DNA from: Methylotuvimicrobium sp. KM2 | GTDB taxonomy: Bacteria; Pseudomonadota; Gammaproteobacteria; Methylococcales; Methylomonadaceae | Direction of reading: 5' to 3' | Assembly (NCBI RefSeq): GCF_038051925.1 | Contig: NZ_CP150634.1 | Coordinates: forward strand, 248,001 to 312,000 | DNA length: 64,000 nt | Made by a program: the position numbers and the translations under genes | Shown here: positions 19,473 through 27,969 of the stretch, piece by piece | Position numbering within the stretch: position 1 is the first letter of the stretch | How the letters are laid out: each line of letters begins with the position of its first letter | The notes under the pieces: model-generated | Databases searched by the model: none | Seen by the model: only the letters and a program-made list of their open reading frames with translations | Told to the model about the DNA's origin: nothing

Positions 19473-21008
19473 ATGACTGTTGAACTTATGATTAACTTTG
19501 CGGTGCAGTTTCTTGGAACCTTGGCAGTACTATTCCTGGCCTATCGTTCCTTTCAAAAACGTCGGATTCAATTAGGCGCAGAACCGACGCTTCCGCAATA
19601 TTTTATCCGCAGAAGCACCTATTGGTTAGGGGTTGCGTCTTACTGCGCGTTCATGGCGGCGTTATATTTATTACTAACTTTGCAGTGGTTGCCCTTGGAA
19701 CCGTTGATAACGCTTATCGTTAAAAACCTTCGTTCTCGGGAATTGTTGGATCTTCTGAACGGCTTGGACGGAACCAAGATCGTACCGTTGATTACCGCCG
19801 GGCTATTTTTATTTTTTATCGCTTGGGAAAGTAAAATTAACCCCTTGCTAATTTTGAGAGACAACATACATGATGCTTTTGCCATCCCAACTAAAGCGGT
19901 AGAGGTCTATAACGCTCTGATTGCCTCAAGATTATCGGCGGTTGACGAGAAACTGAAAGAGCAAATTGCCAATCGATTGTTAGTGTCAAGCATCGACCCC
20001 GGCGACTTCGACATGTCCAGTGCCACGGTCGAATATAAGTGGGCTCATAATTGTTTGCTTTTTGATCGGATACAATATTATGCGAATCAGTCGTCTTTTC
20101 GTCGATTGTTCAACGAACCGTCTCTGAAATGGGGGGAAATTTGTATTTCCTATAATGCCATGTCGGAAAAAGTGGCGGTTTGGAAGGAAGCGGAGCCGCA
20201 TTACACCAAGACGGTCAAGTTAATCAAGGAACTGGATCAACTCACCGGTTTGTTGTGCCGCATGCTCGCCTCCTTGATCGTGTTCGGTAGCGCCAGCGAG
20301 AACGATATTTGGGCAACCGTGAAACAACTCGGCGGGAATGTTCACGAAGCTCGCTTGAAACACACCTATAAGTATATTTTGATTTTCATGGCGGCCTCCG
20401 CTATCGGAGTCATATTGGGTCGAGAAATTTCGGTTTCGTTACACAATGCTTTCCTGTTTCCGGATAAGCCTCTGGCCCACTTTAGCTATACGACGCTTCG
20501 TTGGATGGCTTATGTTATGCCGATGTATGTTCTTCCGTTAGCGCTGGTTTTTGTTTCACGTACGCTTGCATTCAGGCGCCAGCGGGAGCAATACGATCGC
20601 TATTACGGATTTTACATGACGATGATGATCATGGGGTTTATTGTCAGTACCACGGTATCGACACTCGTACTCGAGTTAACTTTCTATCGCCGAGAATATT
20701 TCAACTTTTTGGAAAGCTTTTTAGATCATATGCGTTGGGGAATCCTGCCTGCGCTGATATGCGGTTTTGTGGCCTATCGAATGGACACGCCAGTGACTGA
20801 ATCGGAAACGCTAGGTAATTGCCTGGTAAACGCGACGTTGCGATTTCTTGGGTGGGGGGCTGTCGCCGTTATTATCATGCTTTATGCGACCGACGACTTA
20901 ATCATACAAGAGTCGAATCTGCGGTTTACTTTAGTCGGTACGGCTTTCTTCGTGGTTGGTCTGTTAGGAGCCTCTGCCCGTTTTAAAACAGCGCGAGCTG
21001 ACGATTAG
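19473..21008 (+). CDS. Multi-helix membrane protein of unknown function
   Basis: Not recognised. From ATG 19473 (TAGGAG 10 bases upstream) it has 511 residues. Helices are visible near 7-25, 48-72 and 105-122, then a soluble region of about 170 residues (about 130-300) with conserved-looking EYKWAHNCLLFDR. Six or more C-terminal helices follow (about 308-330, 355-380, 400-425, 440-460, 470-490, 490-508). The soluble loop contains no known catalytic motif. It follows the NfeD/SPFH operon after a repeat block and precedes another unknown membrane protein, so a shared membrane-stress role is possible (inference). Confidence 0.7.
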   Translation: MTVELMINFAVQFLGTLAVLFLAYRSFQKRRIQLGAEPTLPQYFIRRSTYWLGVASYCAFMAALYLLLTLQWLPLEPLITLIVKNLRSRELLDLLNGLDGTKIVPLITAGLFLFFIAWESKINPLLILRDNIHDAFAIPTKAVEVYNALIASRLSAVDEKLKEQIANRLLVSSIDPGDFDMSSATVEYKWAHNCLLFDRIQYYANQSSFRRLFNEPSLKWGEICISYNAMSEKVAVWKEAEPHYTKTVKLIKELDQLTGLLCRMLASLIVFGSASENDIWATVKQLGGNVHEARLKHTYKYILIFMAASAIGVILGREISVSLHNAFLFPDKPLAHFSYTTLRWMAYVMPMYVLPLALVFVSRTLAFRRQREQYDRYYGFYMTMMIMGFIVSTTVSTLVLELTFYRREYFNFLESFLDHMRWGILPALICGFVAYRMDTPVTESETLGNCLVNATLRFLGWGAVAVIIMLYATDDLIIQESNLRFTLVGTAFFVVGLLGASARFKTARADD

Positions 21009-21456
21009 GCGGCTTGCGAGAGTGAAATACGAGGCTGCACAAGATTTTTGTTCAAGTGCTAGGTTCTCTGCGCATTGGCGCCAACTTAAGTAACGTTCAT
21101 GAAGGCCCGGCAATCGTCAGGCAAATGAAAGTGCAAACTGTGGTGGATGCGGTCACTCGCCCGATAGGACGCCGTGAATACGTCCATGTAGGCTCGGCGG
21201 CGGCTATCCCTGCCGCCGACGCCTGTCGGTCGAGCAACCGCACCCTCCTCGGAACCGGTGTTGTTTTTCATAAAGCGGCAAATGCACCATAGAATGAGCG
21301 CTAAGTTGGCGCTTATGGGTTCTCTGCGCCCTCACATGCGCTAGGCGAGGGGTAAACACCTCGGCGCCTCCATACGCTAATGCCGGAATTTGAAGAGCGA
21401 TAGGTACAGGGCATGATTTACAACAGAGTACGTTCCACAGAATAAGGAATAAAACG
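21009..21456. repeat. Family B repeat, empty target site, plus fragments
   Basis: A family B copy (about 21100-21265) reads through gacgccgtgaatacgtccat without the miniature element found in other copies (tgaa at 21175-21178 present once). A family A-like fragment (gccggaatttgaagagcgat) lies about 21382-21401. No gene seen. Confidence 0.65.
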
Positions 21457-22635
21457 ATGACCGAGACTGTGATCAAAAAGTCGATCTATCAAAGAGAAGA
21501 GCCGGAGGGCTTTCTAGAGACGCTCGGCGTTCGGTATTATCGGTTTTTGGCTAAAAAAGCAGGCACGTCCGAATTGCATAATGTCAGTATCGATGACTTA
21601 CAGCCCGATGCAACGCTGCAGGCATTGTCGACTAATATCACGGCTTTCGCGGCTGTGATCGCCTTTGCCATAGGCGCTCTGACCACATTCGTGACTATCT
21701 GGATAGAATGGACATTTCAAGCGTCAATGACAACGGCAGCCTATTATTTGCTGTATGGTTCGGTGTTGATCGTGATGTTGACGGTCGAAATGACAGTGCT
21801 GTTTTGGTTAGGGCTTAAAATTGTCTACAGCCTTGCCTGCTTAACCGGGCATAACCAAGCTACCAAAGACTTTTGTCTGCCGGGCGATGATGCCGTGCCC
21901 AATATTTTAGCGCGCGCGGCACTGGAAGTCCCTGATCCGATCATTCGTTATTTAGGTATCGATCCGCTAAAGCATTTATCCAAATCCAAATTATTTCTGG
22001 TCACGATTTTATATAAAGCCAAAGTCATTCTCAGCAGTCTGGGGGTGAAATTTTTACTGATCCGCTTTTTTGGTAAAGGCGACATACGTGTGACCTTTAG
22101 CTGGGTCGCTATTCCGATAACCGGTCTATGGGATGCCTTTACATTGTATAAAGTGGCAAGAGAGGCAAGATTGCGTTTATTCGGCAACAAACTGGCCGAA
22201 CACATTGCGATGAATGTCATCACCGATGACGTTATCGCGCAATTAAGCCCTAAAGCGCGCGAAGGCTCGGTCAGGGCGGTAGCCGTCATGATGGTATTGG
22301 CGCAACATTACCATCCGAATATGTTGGTATTACTGCATAGGCTCTGTTCCACCTTCGAAATCGATGAGACAAAAGAATACGATAACTGGGAAGATTTTTT
22401 AGCACTCTTGGATGAAGTCGCCGAACACGAGCGCTATTTTTTGCTTGATTTGCTGTGTGTGTCCGCCGCTTTCGACGGACATTTATCGCGATTGGAGCGA
22501 TACCATTTGCCGGAGGCATTTAAAGAATTGACCGAAGAATACATGCAGCGTGCGGAAAAATTAAAAAATATGTTGCTCAACGGGCAGTTACATGCAGCTA
22601 AAGACTTATGCGAACTGGATTTTAATGCGGGATAA
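21457..22635 (+). CDS. Membrane protein with TerB-like C-terminal tail, function unknown
   Basis: 392 residues. A soluble N-terminus of about 60 residues precedes two strong helices (about 62-88 and 98-128), a more weakly hydrophobic middle (about 180-230) and an all-helical C-terminal domain. The last part (RYFLLDLLCVSAAFDGHLS then RLERYHLPEAF) has the DG...E pattern of TerB-like domains, which occur with tellurite-resistance and phage-defence modules. It resembles the uncharacterised LBF_2804-type family, but this is from memory and weak. A TAAGGAATAAAACG ribosome site precedes the ATG. Confidence 0.65.
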   Translation: MTETVIKKSIYQREEPEGFLETLGVRYYRFLAKKAGTSELHNVSIDDLQPDATLQALSTNITAFAAVIAFAIGALTTFVTIWIEWTFQASMTTAAYYLLYGSVLIVMLTVEMTVLFWLGLKIVYSLACLTGHNQATKDFCLPGDDAVPNILARAALEVPDPIIRYLGIDPLKHLSKSKLFLVTILYKAKVILSSLGVKFLLIRFFGKGDIRVTFSWVAIPITGLWDAFTLYKVAREARLRLFGNKLAEHIAMNVITDDVIAQLSPKAREGSVRAVAVMMVLAQHYHPNMLVLLHRLCSTFEIDETKEYDNWEDFLALLDEVAEHERYFLLDLLCVSAAFDGHLSRLERYHLPEAFKELTEEYMQRAEKLKNMLLNGQLHAAKDLCELDFNAG

Positions 22636-23063
22636 TGCCGATTTTGAACTCGTCCCTAACGTTCATGAATGCTAGGCAATCGCCCCGGCAAATGAAATTT
22701 CTCTGGTAGCGGAGAGTGCGGTCACTCGCCCGACAGGATGCCGTGAACCCGGCACCTAAATTCCATAACCAACAGATTATGGAATTTAGGTGCCGGGTGA
22801 ATACGTCCGTGTAGGCTGGCTCGACGGCGGCTGTCCTTGCCGCCGACGCCTGCCGGTCGAGCAACCGCACCCTCTTCGGAACCGGCATTTCCGTTGCTAA
22901 GCTTTTGCATATCGAAAAATTAGATAAGGAATGCAAAACTGCGAACTTTCACAGTAACGTTTCGTTGTCCCGAAATATTTCAACTTTACTCGGCAACCGA
23001 TTTAAAGGTTTAGAACGGGGGGCAAAACCTATCTTGTTTCCTCTTTGTGTCAAATTACATGTC
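22636..23063. repeat. Family B repeat with miniature element
   Basis: A family B copy (about 22655-22890) is interrupted by a 50-bp miniature element. The remaining 170 bases before the cysB stop show no gene. Confidence 0.65.
22748..22797. mobile_element. Miniature inverted-repeat element, copy 3 (50 bp)
   Basis: The minimal copy: CCCGGCACCTAAATTCCATA and its perfect complement meet around a short loop (accaacagat). Flanked by tgaa at 22744-22747 and 22798-22801. It is the shortest of the five copies and almost entirely terminal repeat. Confidence 0.7.
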
Positions 23064-23963
23064 TCAGGCGCTCATTTCTTGGGCAGCATCCAATAGTTCT
23101 TCAATAAAATGCCGGCTGTAGGCGGGTAAATAATTCTGCCGCAAGTAGGCGATTTTGGTCATCGAGCTGGGTATGAGTCCGGGCAAATTACGGGCAACTA
23201 AATCTGAATCGACAATCGGATCATAGGCCATACCGGCGATCAAGCCGACACCCAATCCCAAACGCACGTAAGTTTTGATGATATCGGTATCGGCTGCCGC
23301 CAGCACCACATCTATTGGTAACTCCCTGTCGTTAAAAGCCTTCTCGATATTGGAACGGCCGGTAAAGCCGAGCGAGTAGGTGAGAATCGGAAACGAAGCC
23401 AAGCGTTCCAATGTCAAGTCCCCGCTAGCCAGCGGATGTTCCTTCGGGATGACAACGGCATGGTGCCATTCGTAACAGGGGTTGATGATCAAAGTTTCAT
23501 CTTCGGCGACCTTTTCGGTGCAAATGGCCAGATCGGCTTGGTCCTTATGCAGAAAATCGATCAGGAGGTCGGGCGAGGATTGCACGATATAAACCTTGAC
23601 GCCGGGATATTTGGCCCGAAAGCGCTGTATCGGCTTCGGCAAAAAATATTTTGCCTGAGTATGCGTCGTCGCGACATGGAGGATTCCGCTGTCGCCATTG
23701 CGGTATTCCGAGGCGAGCGATTTGATATTTTTTTTGGCTTGTTGAATGGTCAATGCCTGAGCCAATACTTTTTGTCCCAGCTCGGTCAGACCGGTCAGTT
23801 TTTTGCCGTTTCTTGTCAATAAAGGCGAGCCCAGTTCCTCTTCGAATAAATGTAATTGTCGGCTCACCGCCGATTGCACGATATGCATGCTATCGGCTGC
23901 CTTCGAGAGGTTGAAACCATTTTCATGCAGGGTGCGAAGTAATTCAATCTGGCTGAGATTCAT
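23064..23963 (-). CDS. cysB: LysR-type regulator, CysB-like
   Basis: 299 residues. An N-terminal winged helix-turn-helix (about 2-60; NLSKAADSMHIVQSAVSRQL) precedes a periplasmic-binding-like effector domain. CysB-specific blocks are visible: TTHTQAKYFLPKPIQ (about 99), SLGFTGRSNIEKAF (about 197) and ADTDIIKTYVRLGLGVGLIAGM (about 223). CysB activates sulfate uptake and cysteine biosynthesis in response to acetylserine and sulfur limitation. It is shorter than E. coli CysB (324). The sulfate transporter operon lies 4 kb away in this window and is the natural target. The upstream AT-rich region (about 23990-24040) could be an autoregulatory site. Confidence 0.85.
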   Translation of the reverse strand: MNLSQIELLRTLHENGFNLSKAADSMHIVQSAVSRQLHLFEEELGSPLLTRNGKKLTGLTELGQKVLAQALTIQQAKKNIKSLASEYRNGDSGILHVATTHTQAKYFLPKPIQRFRAKYPGVKVYIVQSSPDLLIDFLHKDQADLAICTEKVAEDETLIINPCYEWHHAVVIPKEHPLASGDLTLERLASFPILTYSLGFTGRSNIEKAFNDRELPIDVVLAAADTDIIKTYVRLGLGVGLIAGMAYDPIVDSDLVARNLPGLIPSSMTKIAYLRQNYLPAYSRHFIEELLDAAQEMSA

Positions 23964-24144
23964 GAGGTGATGGCCTGAAACGTTTTTAATATCTAATTTT
24001 TAGAATTATAAATCGAATTATATCGTTTTAATAATCAATGAAATCCCGCTATTCTGAGCCCAACAAATGGTCAGAGCCGTTTCGTTAGCGTGATTGAATG
24101 GATTTCTAGACTGCACCCCTCCTTAAATCATAGGGATATTTATC

Positions 24145-24175
24145 AGGCGGAAAAACATCTCCGCCTGTTTTTTTT
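24145..24175 (+). terminator. Rho-independent terminator with no plus-strand gene before it
   Basis: aggcgga (24145-24151) pairs perfectly with tccgcct (24160-24166), followed by a G and eight T. The nearest gene upstream (cysB) is divergent, so this ends a short plus-strand transcript: a leader attenuating the EAL-like gene or a small RNA from about 24000-24170. Confidence 0.75.
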
Positions 24176-24223
24176 CGCTACCTGAACACAGAGCAAAGCC
24201 CAAGCACAACAAGGAGCAGGATA

Positions 24224-25093
24224 ATGCCATTACAACAACTTGTCGAACACTTCAATGACCGTCTGGAATGGGAGCATCATTCCAATTTCCGCCCCTTCTT
24301 TTTAAAAGAAGGAGTCGTGCATGGTTTATTCGGTCCCATTCATATCACTACTGAACTGGCGCCCCTGCGCGAAACGCTTAAACCGTTGACGATAGCAGGC
24401 TATATTGCCAAGCTTAATGTCAGCACTTCCGAAATTCCGCATCTGCAAAGCCATGAATTGGATTTGATTATATCGCTGCCTGCACGGCAATCAATTTGTC
24501 CCGATTCCATAGTCGATTTTGATCGTTTAGCTCGTACCGTTCATATGCTCAATTTTTTGCCGATTTCCCATGAGCCGTTTTTTTTGCAACTAGAGGTCGA
24601 TCCTAGGCATATTCTCGGCGTCAAGAAAGATCATGGAGCGTATTTTCAAGAAGTTATCGGGAAATGCGGTTTGGAGCCCAATAACATCGTAATTACTTTG
24701 AGTGTAGGCAGCGTCTATGCCAATTATTACGAAGCCTTGCTGAAGGGGCTTGAAAACTACCGGCAGCGAGGTTATCGAGTGGCCCTTAAAATTGATTACA
24801 ACGGTTTGAGTGGTTCGGCTTTAGAGCTGATTACGGCCTTATCGCCAGATAATGTCGCTCTGTCGGCCAAGGATTTTGGCAGGATTCAAGACAATCAATT
24901 ACCGAACAAACTGCATCGCTTGCACAAACTGACGGATTCGGTCGGTGGGCAAACAGCGTTGCTTGATATCGAGGATGCCAATATCAAGGCTTTGGCTCGT
25001 ACGATTGGATTCAATTGGGTGCAAGGCACTTATTACGAACAGTCGGTTGCTTCGATCGAAGACACCGCTTTACATCTGTCGAGGGCTGTCTAA
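24224..25093 (+). CDS. Degenerate EAL-domain-like protein
   Basis: 289 residues. The C-terminal half follows the EAL barrel pattern: PFFLQLEVDPRHILG (expected strand 2), NNIVITLSVGSV (position of the E-x-L-E segment), YRVALKIDYNGLSGSALELI (position of the DDFG-type loop), DNVALSAKDF and a final IGFNWVQGTYY. The catalytic residues of cyclic-di-GMP phosphodiesterases (EAL, DDFG/T and the metal acids) are not intact, so it is probably an enzymatically inactive binder or adaptor. The stop overlaps the next ATG (TAATG), so it is coupled to a serine hydrolase. An AAGGAGCAGGATA ribosome site precedes it, as does a terminator-like leader. Confidence 0.6.
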   Translation: MPLQQLVEHFNDRLEWEHHSNFRPFFLKEGVVHGLFGPIHITTELAPLRETLKPLTIAGYIAKLNVSTSEIPHLQSHELDLIISLPARQSICPDSIVDFDRLARTVHMLNFLPISHEPFFLQLEVDPRHILGVKKDHGAYFQEVIGKCGLEPNNIVITLSVGSVYANYYEALLKGLENYRQRGYRVALKIDYNGLSGSALELITALSPDNVALSAKDFGRIQDNQLPNKLHRLHKLTDSVGGQTALLDIEDANIKALARTIGFNWVQGTYYEQSVASIEDTALHLSRAV

Positions 25094-25791
25094 TGAAAAC
25101 GAAAATAATCACCGTACCGGGTTTTCACGGCAGTGATGTCAAACATTGGCAAACCTGGCTGGAGCGGCAGCTGCCGGGCAGCGAGCGCGTATCCGGCATC
25201 GACTGGGAGCGTCCGCAAATTTTGACTTGGGCCAGAGCTATCGAAAAGCATATCGATGCAAAGCCTGAGCGAGTCATTCTGGTCGCACACAGTTTCGGCT
25301 GTCTGGCTAGCGCTTTGGTGGCATCAAGGTATCCTGAAAAAGTGGCTGGCCTGATTTTAGTTGCGCCGGCGTCGCCGCAGCGATTCTCTTTAACGGGACC
25401 AATAGGCGTAAATTTCGGATCGGAAAACGATATTTCAAGTTATCTGCCGAAGCAACGGCTCCAAACCTTGGGGTTACTAGTCGCGAGCACAAACGATCCC
25501 TGGATGGAATTAGGCCAATCCGAAGAGTTCGGTCGCCAATGGGGTATGTCGCTTTATAACGCGGGCAATGCAGGTCACATCAACAGTGAAGCCGGGTACG
25601 GTGAATGGCCATTGATAAAACAATGGGTCACGACAATACAGGATGCGGTTGCCTCCTTCCAAGGTGATGAGCCCCAATTCGCCAAGGGCATAAAACAGAG
25701 GGCAGCTGCGCCACAAAATGCACCATGGCAGAGTTTATACCCATCGCAGATCAAAATTCGGCACCGGGGTGCCCGTCAAAGGACGCCGTGA
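25093..25791 (+). CDS. RBBP9/YdeN-type serine hydrolase
   Basis: 232 residues from ATG 25093, which overlaps the previous stop by one base. The RBBP9/YdeN family pattern is clear: opening VPGFHGSDVKHWQTWLE, nucleophile in VAHSFGCLAS (Ser about 69), acid in STNDPWM, and His in AGHINSEAGYGEWP. It is a small cytoplasmic alpha/beta hydrolase with unknown substrate. The family normally ends soon after the EWP region; the final 15-20 residues here are encoded by an inserted family A repeat (from about 25740), so the C-terminal tail is probably acquired. Confidence 0.85.
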   Translation: MKTKIITVPGFHGSDVKHWQTWLERQLPGSERVSGIDWERPQILTWARAIEKHIDAKPERVILVAHSFGCLASALVASRYPEKVAGLILVAPASPQRFSLTGPIGVNFGSENDISSYLPKQRLQTLGLLVASTNDPWMELGQSEEFGRQWGMSLYNAGNAGHINSEAGYGEWPLIKQWVTTIQDAVASFQGDEPQFAKGIKQRAAAPQNAPWQSLYPSQIKIRHRGARQRTP

Positions 25792-25968
25792 ACCCAGCAC
25801 CTAAATTATCCAAGATAATTAACCATAGCCAATGGGCTATGGAATTTAGGTGCAGGGTGAATACGTCCCTGTAGGCTCTATGCCAGCATTCATGCTGGCA
25901 AAGCCTTTGCCGAGCACCCCGGTGCCTCCTTAGGCACTGCCGAATTTTGAAGTACGAAAGGTATATAC
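25742..25968. repeat. Family A repeat overlapping the hydrolase 3' end
   Basis: A direct copy of the 12.4-kb repeat: agatcaaaattcggcaccgg at 25748 to tttgaagtacgaaaggtata. It is interrupted by a miniature element. It supplies the hydrolase stop codon. Confidence 0.8.
25793..25857. mobile_element. Miniature inverted-repeat element, copy 4 (65 bp)
   Basis: Ends cccagcacctaaatt and ggaatttaggtgcaggg. Flanked by tgaa (25789-25792 and 25858-25861). Confidence 0.65.
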
Positions 25969-26123
25969 TCTGCCGTAACGAGTTGAGTACTCTCATCTGA
26001 GCGAAAAAACGTCTAATAATCAGAATGTGCGGGAGGGTGAGTGTCACGGTTGCCAAACTCATCAAAACTGCGTCATTGGGCATTAAGTTACTGCTGTCAC
26101 GTTTAGGATTGAATAAATCCGTT

Positions 26124-26430
26124 TTAAATCGCTTTAAATTTTTTTTCCGCTTGCAAACCGGCTTGCCAGGCGGCTTTTTAATCGCTCAGAGCCTCTTTCA
26201 CGTTGGGTAGATTTCTTCAATCACTTTTTTCACATAGAGCGGAATGTTCAGGTTGCAATTGTTTTCTTGAAGCTCTTCGAGCTTAGCGGAGTTGACGACA
26301 CTAACACATCTTAAAAAGCTGAATACCAGTCATAAATTTGCTTGACGTGCATGGACTCCAGGATGTTTTGAGCTCTGCCGATTCGGATTTGATTCGATGC
26401 GTCGATAAACAGGATTTTGTGCTTAAAGCG
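26124..26430 (-). pseudogene. Remnant of a type I restriction methylase subunit (HsdM C-terminus)
   Basis: Reading the minus strand from 26430 gives KHKILFIDASNQIRIGRAQN then ESMHVKQIYDWYSAF and a stop, matching the HsdM region where LFI(N/D)A...GRAQN precedes YRAF. In another frame follow ENNCNLNIPLYVKK (family END-x-NLNIPRY) and EALSD, a stop, then KAAWQAGLQAEKKFKAI, like the C-terminal helix. Stops and at least one frameshift show decay. No hsdR or hsdS is seen nearby. Confidence 0.7.
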
Positions 26431-26432
26431 AT

Positions 26433-26897
26433 TTATTCGTCCGTTTCTTCATTTTCGTCATTTCGTTTCGCCGTGACGGATTGACACAAACGCACTAAAT
26501 TAGCCTCGAGCGCCGCGATCTCTTCCTGTTCGTAATTTTCGAACAAACGGTTGATGTAGTGCAGATGTTCCGGAAAAGACTGTTCATAGACGGCTTTTCC
26601 CGCTTCGGTCAAGCTGATGATCTGGCTTCGGCCATCTTTCGTCGATGCGCTGCGCTGAACGAGCCCCTTATCTTCTAGCCTGCTGACGACGCCGGTTAGC
26701 GTTCCTTTCGTGATCAAGGTTTCATCGCCCAGTTTTTTGGGCGTCATGCCGGAGGTGCCGCCTAAGGTGATGATGATGTCGTATTGCGGCAAGGTCAGGT
26801 TAAATTTCTGGACATGATTCGCCGCATAAGACAAAAAGGCTTGGTGCGTTCTCAATAACTCGCGTAACACGGTCGGAAATGTTGATGTGATTGTCAT
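26433..26897 (-). CDS. MarR-family transcriptional regulator
   Basis: 154 residues. A winged-helix MarR fold is visible: LTLPQYDIIITLGGTSGMTPKKLGDETLITKGTLTGVVSRLEDKGLV is the recognition region (about 34-80), then the wing with RSASTKDGRSQIISLTEAGKAVYE (about 81-104; conserved D-x-R), then a dimerisation helix. A palindrome GTTCTAATAAGAAC lies 16 bases upstream of its ATG, and two related palindromes precede the divergent gene at 27359, so it probably represses itself and that gene. The signal is unknown. Confidence 0.88.
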   Translation of the reverse strand: MTITSTFPTVLRELLRTHQAFLSYAANHVQKFNLTLPQYDIIITLGGTSGMTPKKLGDETLITKGTLTGVVSRLEDKGLVQRSASTKDGRSQIISLTEAGKAVYEQSFPEHLHYINRLFENYEQEEIAALEANLVRLCQSVTAKRNDENEETDE

Positions 26898-26912
26898 GGT
26901 ATCTGTTAAAAA

Positions 26913-26926
26913 GTTCTAATAAGAAC
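26913..26926. promoter_or_regulatory. Probable MarR operator near its own start
   Basis: gttctaataagaac is a 5-bp-arm palindrome with a 4-base centre, 16 bases upstream of the MarR ATG. It shares GTTCT...AGAAC with the paired sites at 27210-27246. Confidence 0.6.
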
Positions 26927-27209
26927 GAAATGATAGAGCCAATCGGCAGTCTCGACAAGCTTTCTCGATGCAGGGCGATATGGCCGTAACAACACCTGAC
27001 ATTCGGAAACACGACCCGACTCGATGCCGAGTTCGGGCAATTGCTTTCTTTTTCGGCAAGTCTTGCCGTACCGGCGAGCAGAGGCCGCATAGCACAAAAC
27101 ACCCGGCTTGGTTTTGTTAGATGCATTGTAAGCGATTGTTTCGTAGAGAATTCTAATGCTAATCACTCAAGCCAAATATATGTATTCGATAAGACTATGC
27201 GGATTATTT
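26927..27209. other. Intergenic region between marR-like gene and divergent gene
   Basis: About 280 bases without a supported gene; open frames here lack ribosome sites and motifs. gaattctaatgc (27150) is a weak half-site relative of the MarR palindromes. Confidence 0.4.
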
Positions 27210-27246
27210 AGTTCTGATTAGAACATAAATGGTTCTAATCAGAACT
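27210..27246. promoter_or_regulatory. Paired palindromes forming a long dyad, probable MarR operator
   Basis: agttctgattagaac (27210-27224) and gttctaatcagaact (27232-27246) are each palindromic, and together they form a 15-bp-arm inverted repeat with a 7-base spacer. They lie about 110 bases before the ATG at 27359, where a promoter is expected. Confidence 0.7.
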
Positions 27247-27358
27247 ACTTGTGTTAGACTTTTACCAACCTTAGCGATCAACTCCAATCTTTTCATATCC
27301 ATGAAAGTGTTCATCGTTAGGTAGCATTATTTTATTCATTGACTATGAGGTTTAACCC

Positions 27359-27736
27359 ATGAATACATTCACTAAAGTCCTGTTCTCATTTCTGATAGGC
27401 GCACTCTCGACAAGCGCCTTTGCCGTGACCAATCCTTCCTATGCCGACGTCAAAACGGCAATTGAAAACACGCTGGCCAAGGTTGAGGAAACCAAAAGCG
27501 CGCTCGACAACGGCGCTGACAAGGCTATTTTGATCGATATGATTACCGATGCCCGTCAGTTACAAAAGGATATTGCCAACAATGTGCTGGACGTGAAACG
27601 CAATCGAGCCAGCAACGTGTTGAAGAATGCGCGCACGGCATTGAAAAAAAATGATCTGGAATCGGCCAGAGTGTCTTTAATCGATGCCGTAAACCGGTAT
27701 AAAGAAATTCAACAACTTTACGCATCGACCCACTAA
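27359..27736 (+). CDS. Small periplasmic helical protein, probably under MarR control
   Basis: 125 residues with a signal peptide MNTFTKVLFSFLIGALSTSA cut at AFA-VT. The mature protein of about 100 residues is an amphipathic helical bundle, rich in Ala, Lys and Asp, without cysteines or known motifs (DVKTAIENTLAKVEETKSAL; NVLKNARTALKKNDLESARV). A terminator follows at 27777. The divergent MarR gene and paired palindromes suggest an inducible envelope-stress protein. Function unknown. Confidence 0.75.
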   Translation: MNTFTKVLFSFLIGALSTSAFAVTNPSYADVKTAIENTLAKVEETKSALDNGADKAILIDMITDARQLQKDIANNVLDVKRNRASNVLKNARTALKKNDLESARVSLIDAVNRYKEIQQLYASTH

Positions 27737-27776
27737 GCCTGACAGAGTCTAAGCGCTAGCTCGGCCGCAAACAGTA

Positions 27777-27803
27777 ACCTCCTCCTTTTTAGGGGGAGGT
27801 TTT
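27777..27803 (+). terminator. Rho-independent terminator
   Basis: acctcctcc pairs with gggggaggt around a tttta loop, followed by ttt. It lies 41 bases after the stop of the small periplasmic protein gene. Confidence 0.65.
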
Positions 27804-27969
27804 AAGGCGAGTTCGCACAATCCCAAATTCGGCCATTTGACTATGAACCTAAACCCGGCAGTTAGTTCGTTAAAATAACGAAATACAACAAAGTAATCAG
27901 TGGCTTGCATTAGGCTCTCAGCTCTCTCGGTAACTATTCGATCCACGGTAAATCAGTTCGCCCCCAAAA

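Noticed and set aside
26906..27166. Minus-strand open frames upstream of the MarR gene
   Set aside because: They overlap the probable operator and have no recognisable protein features.
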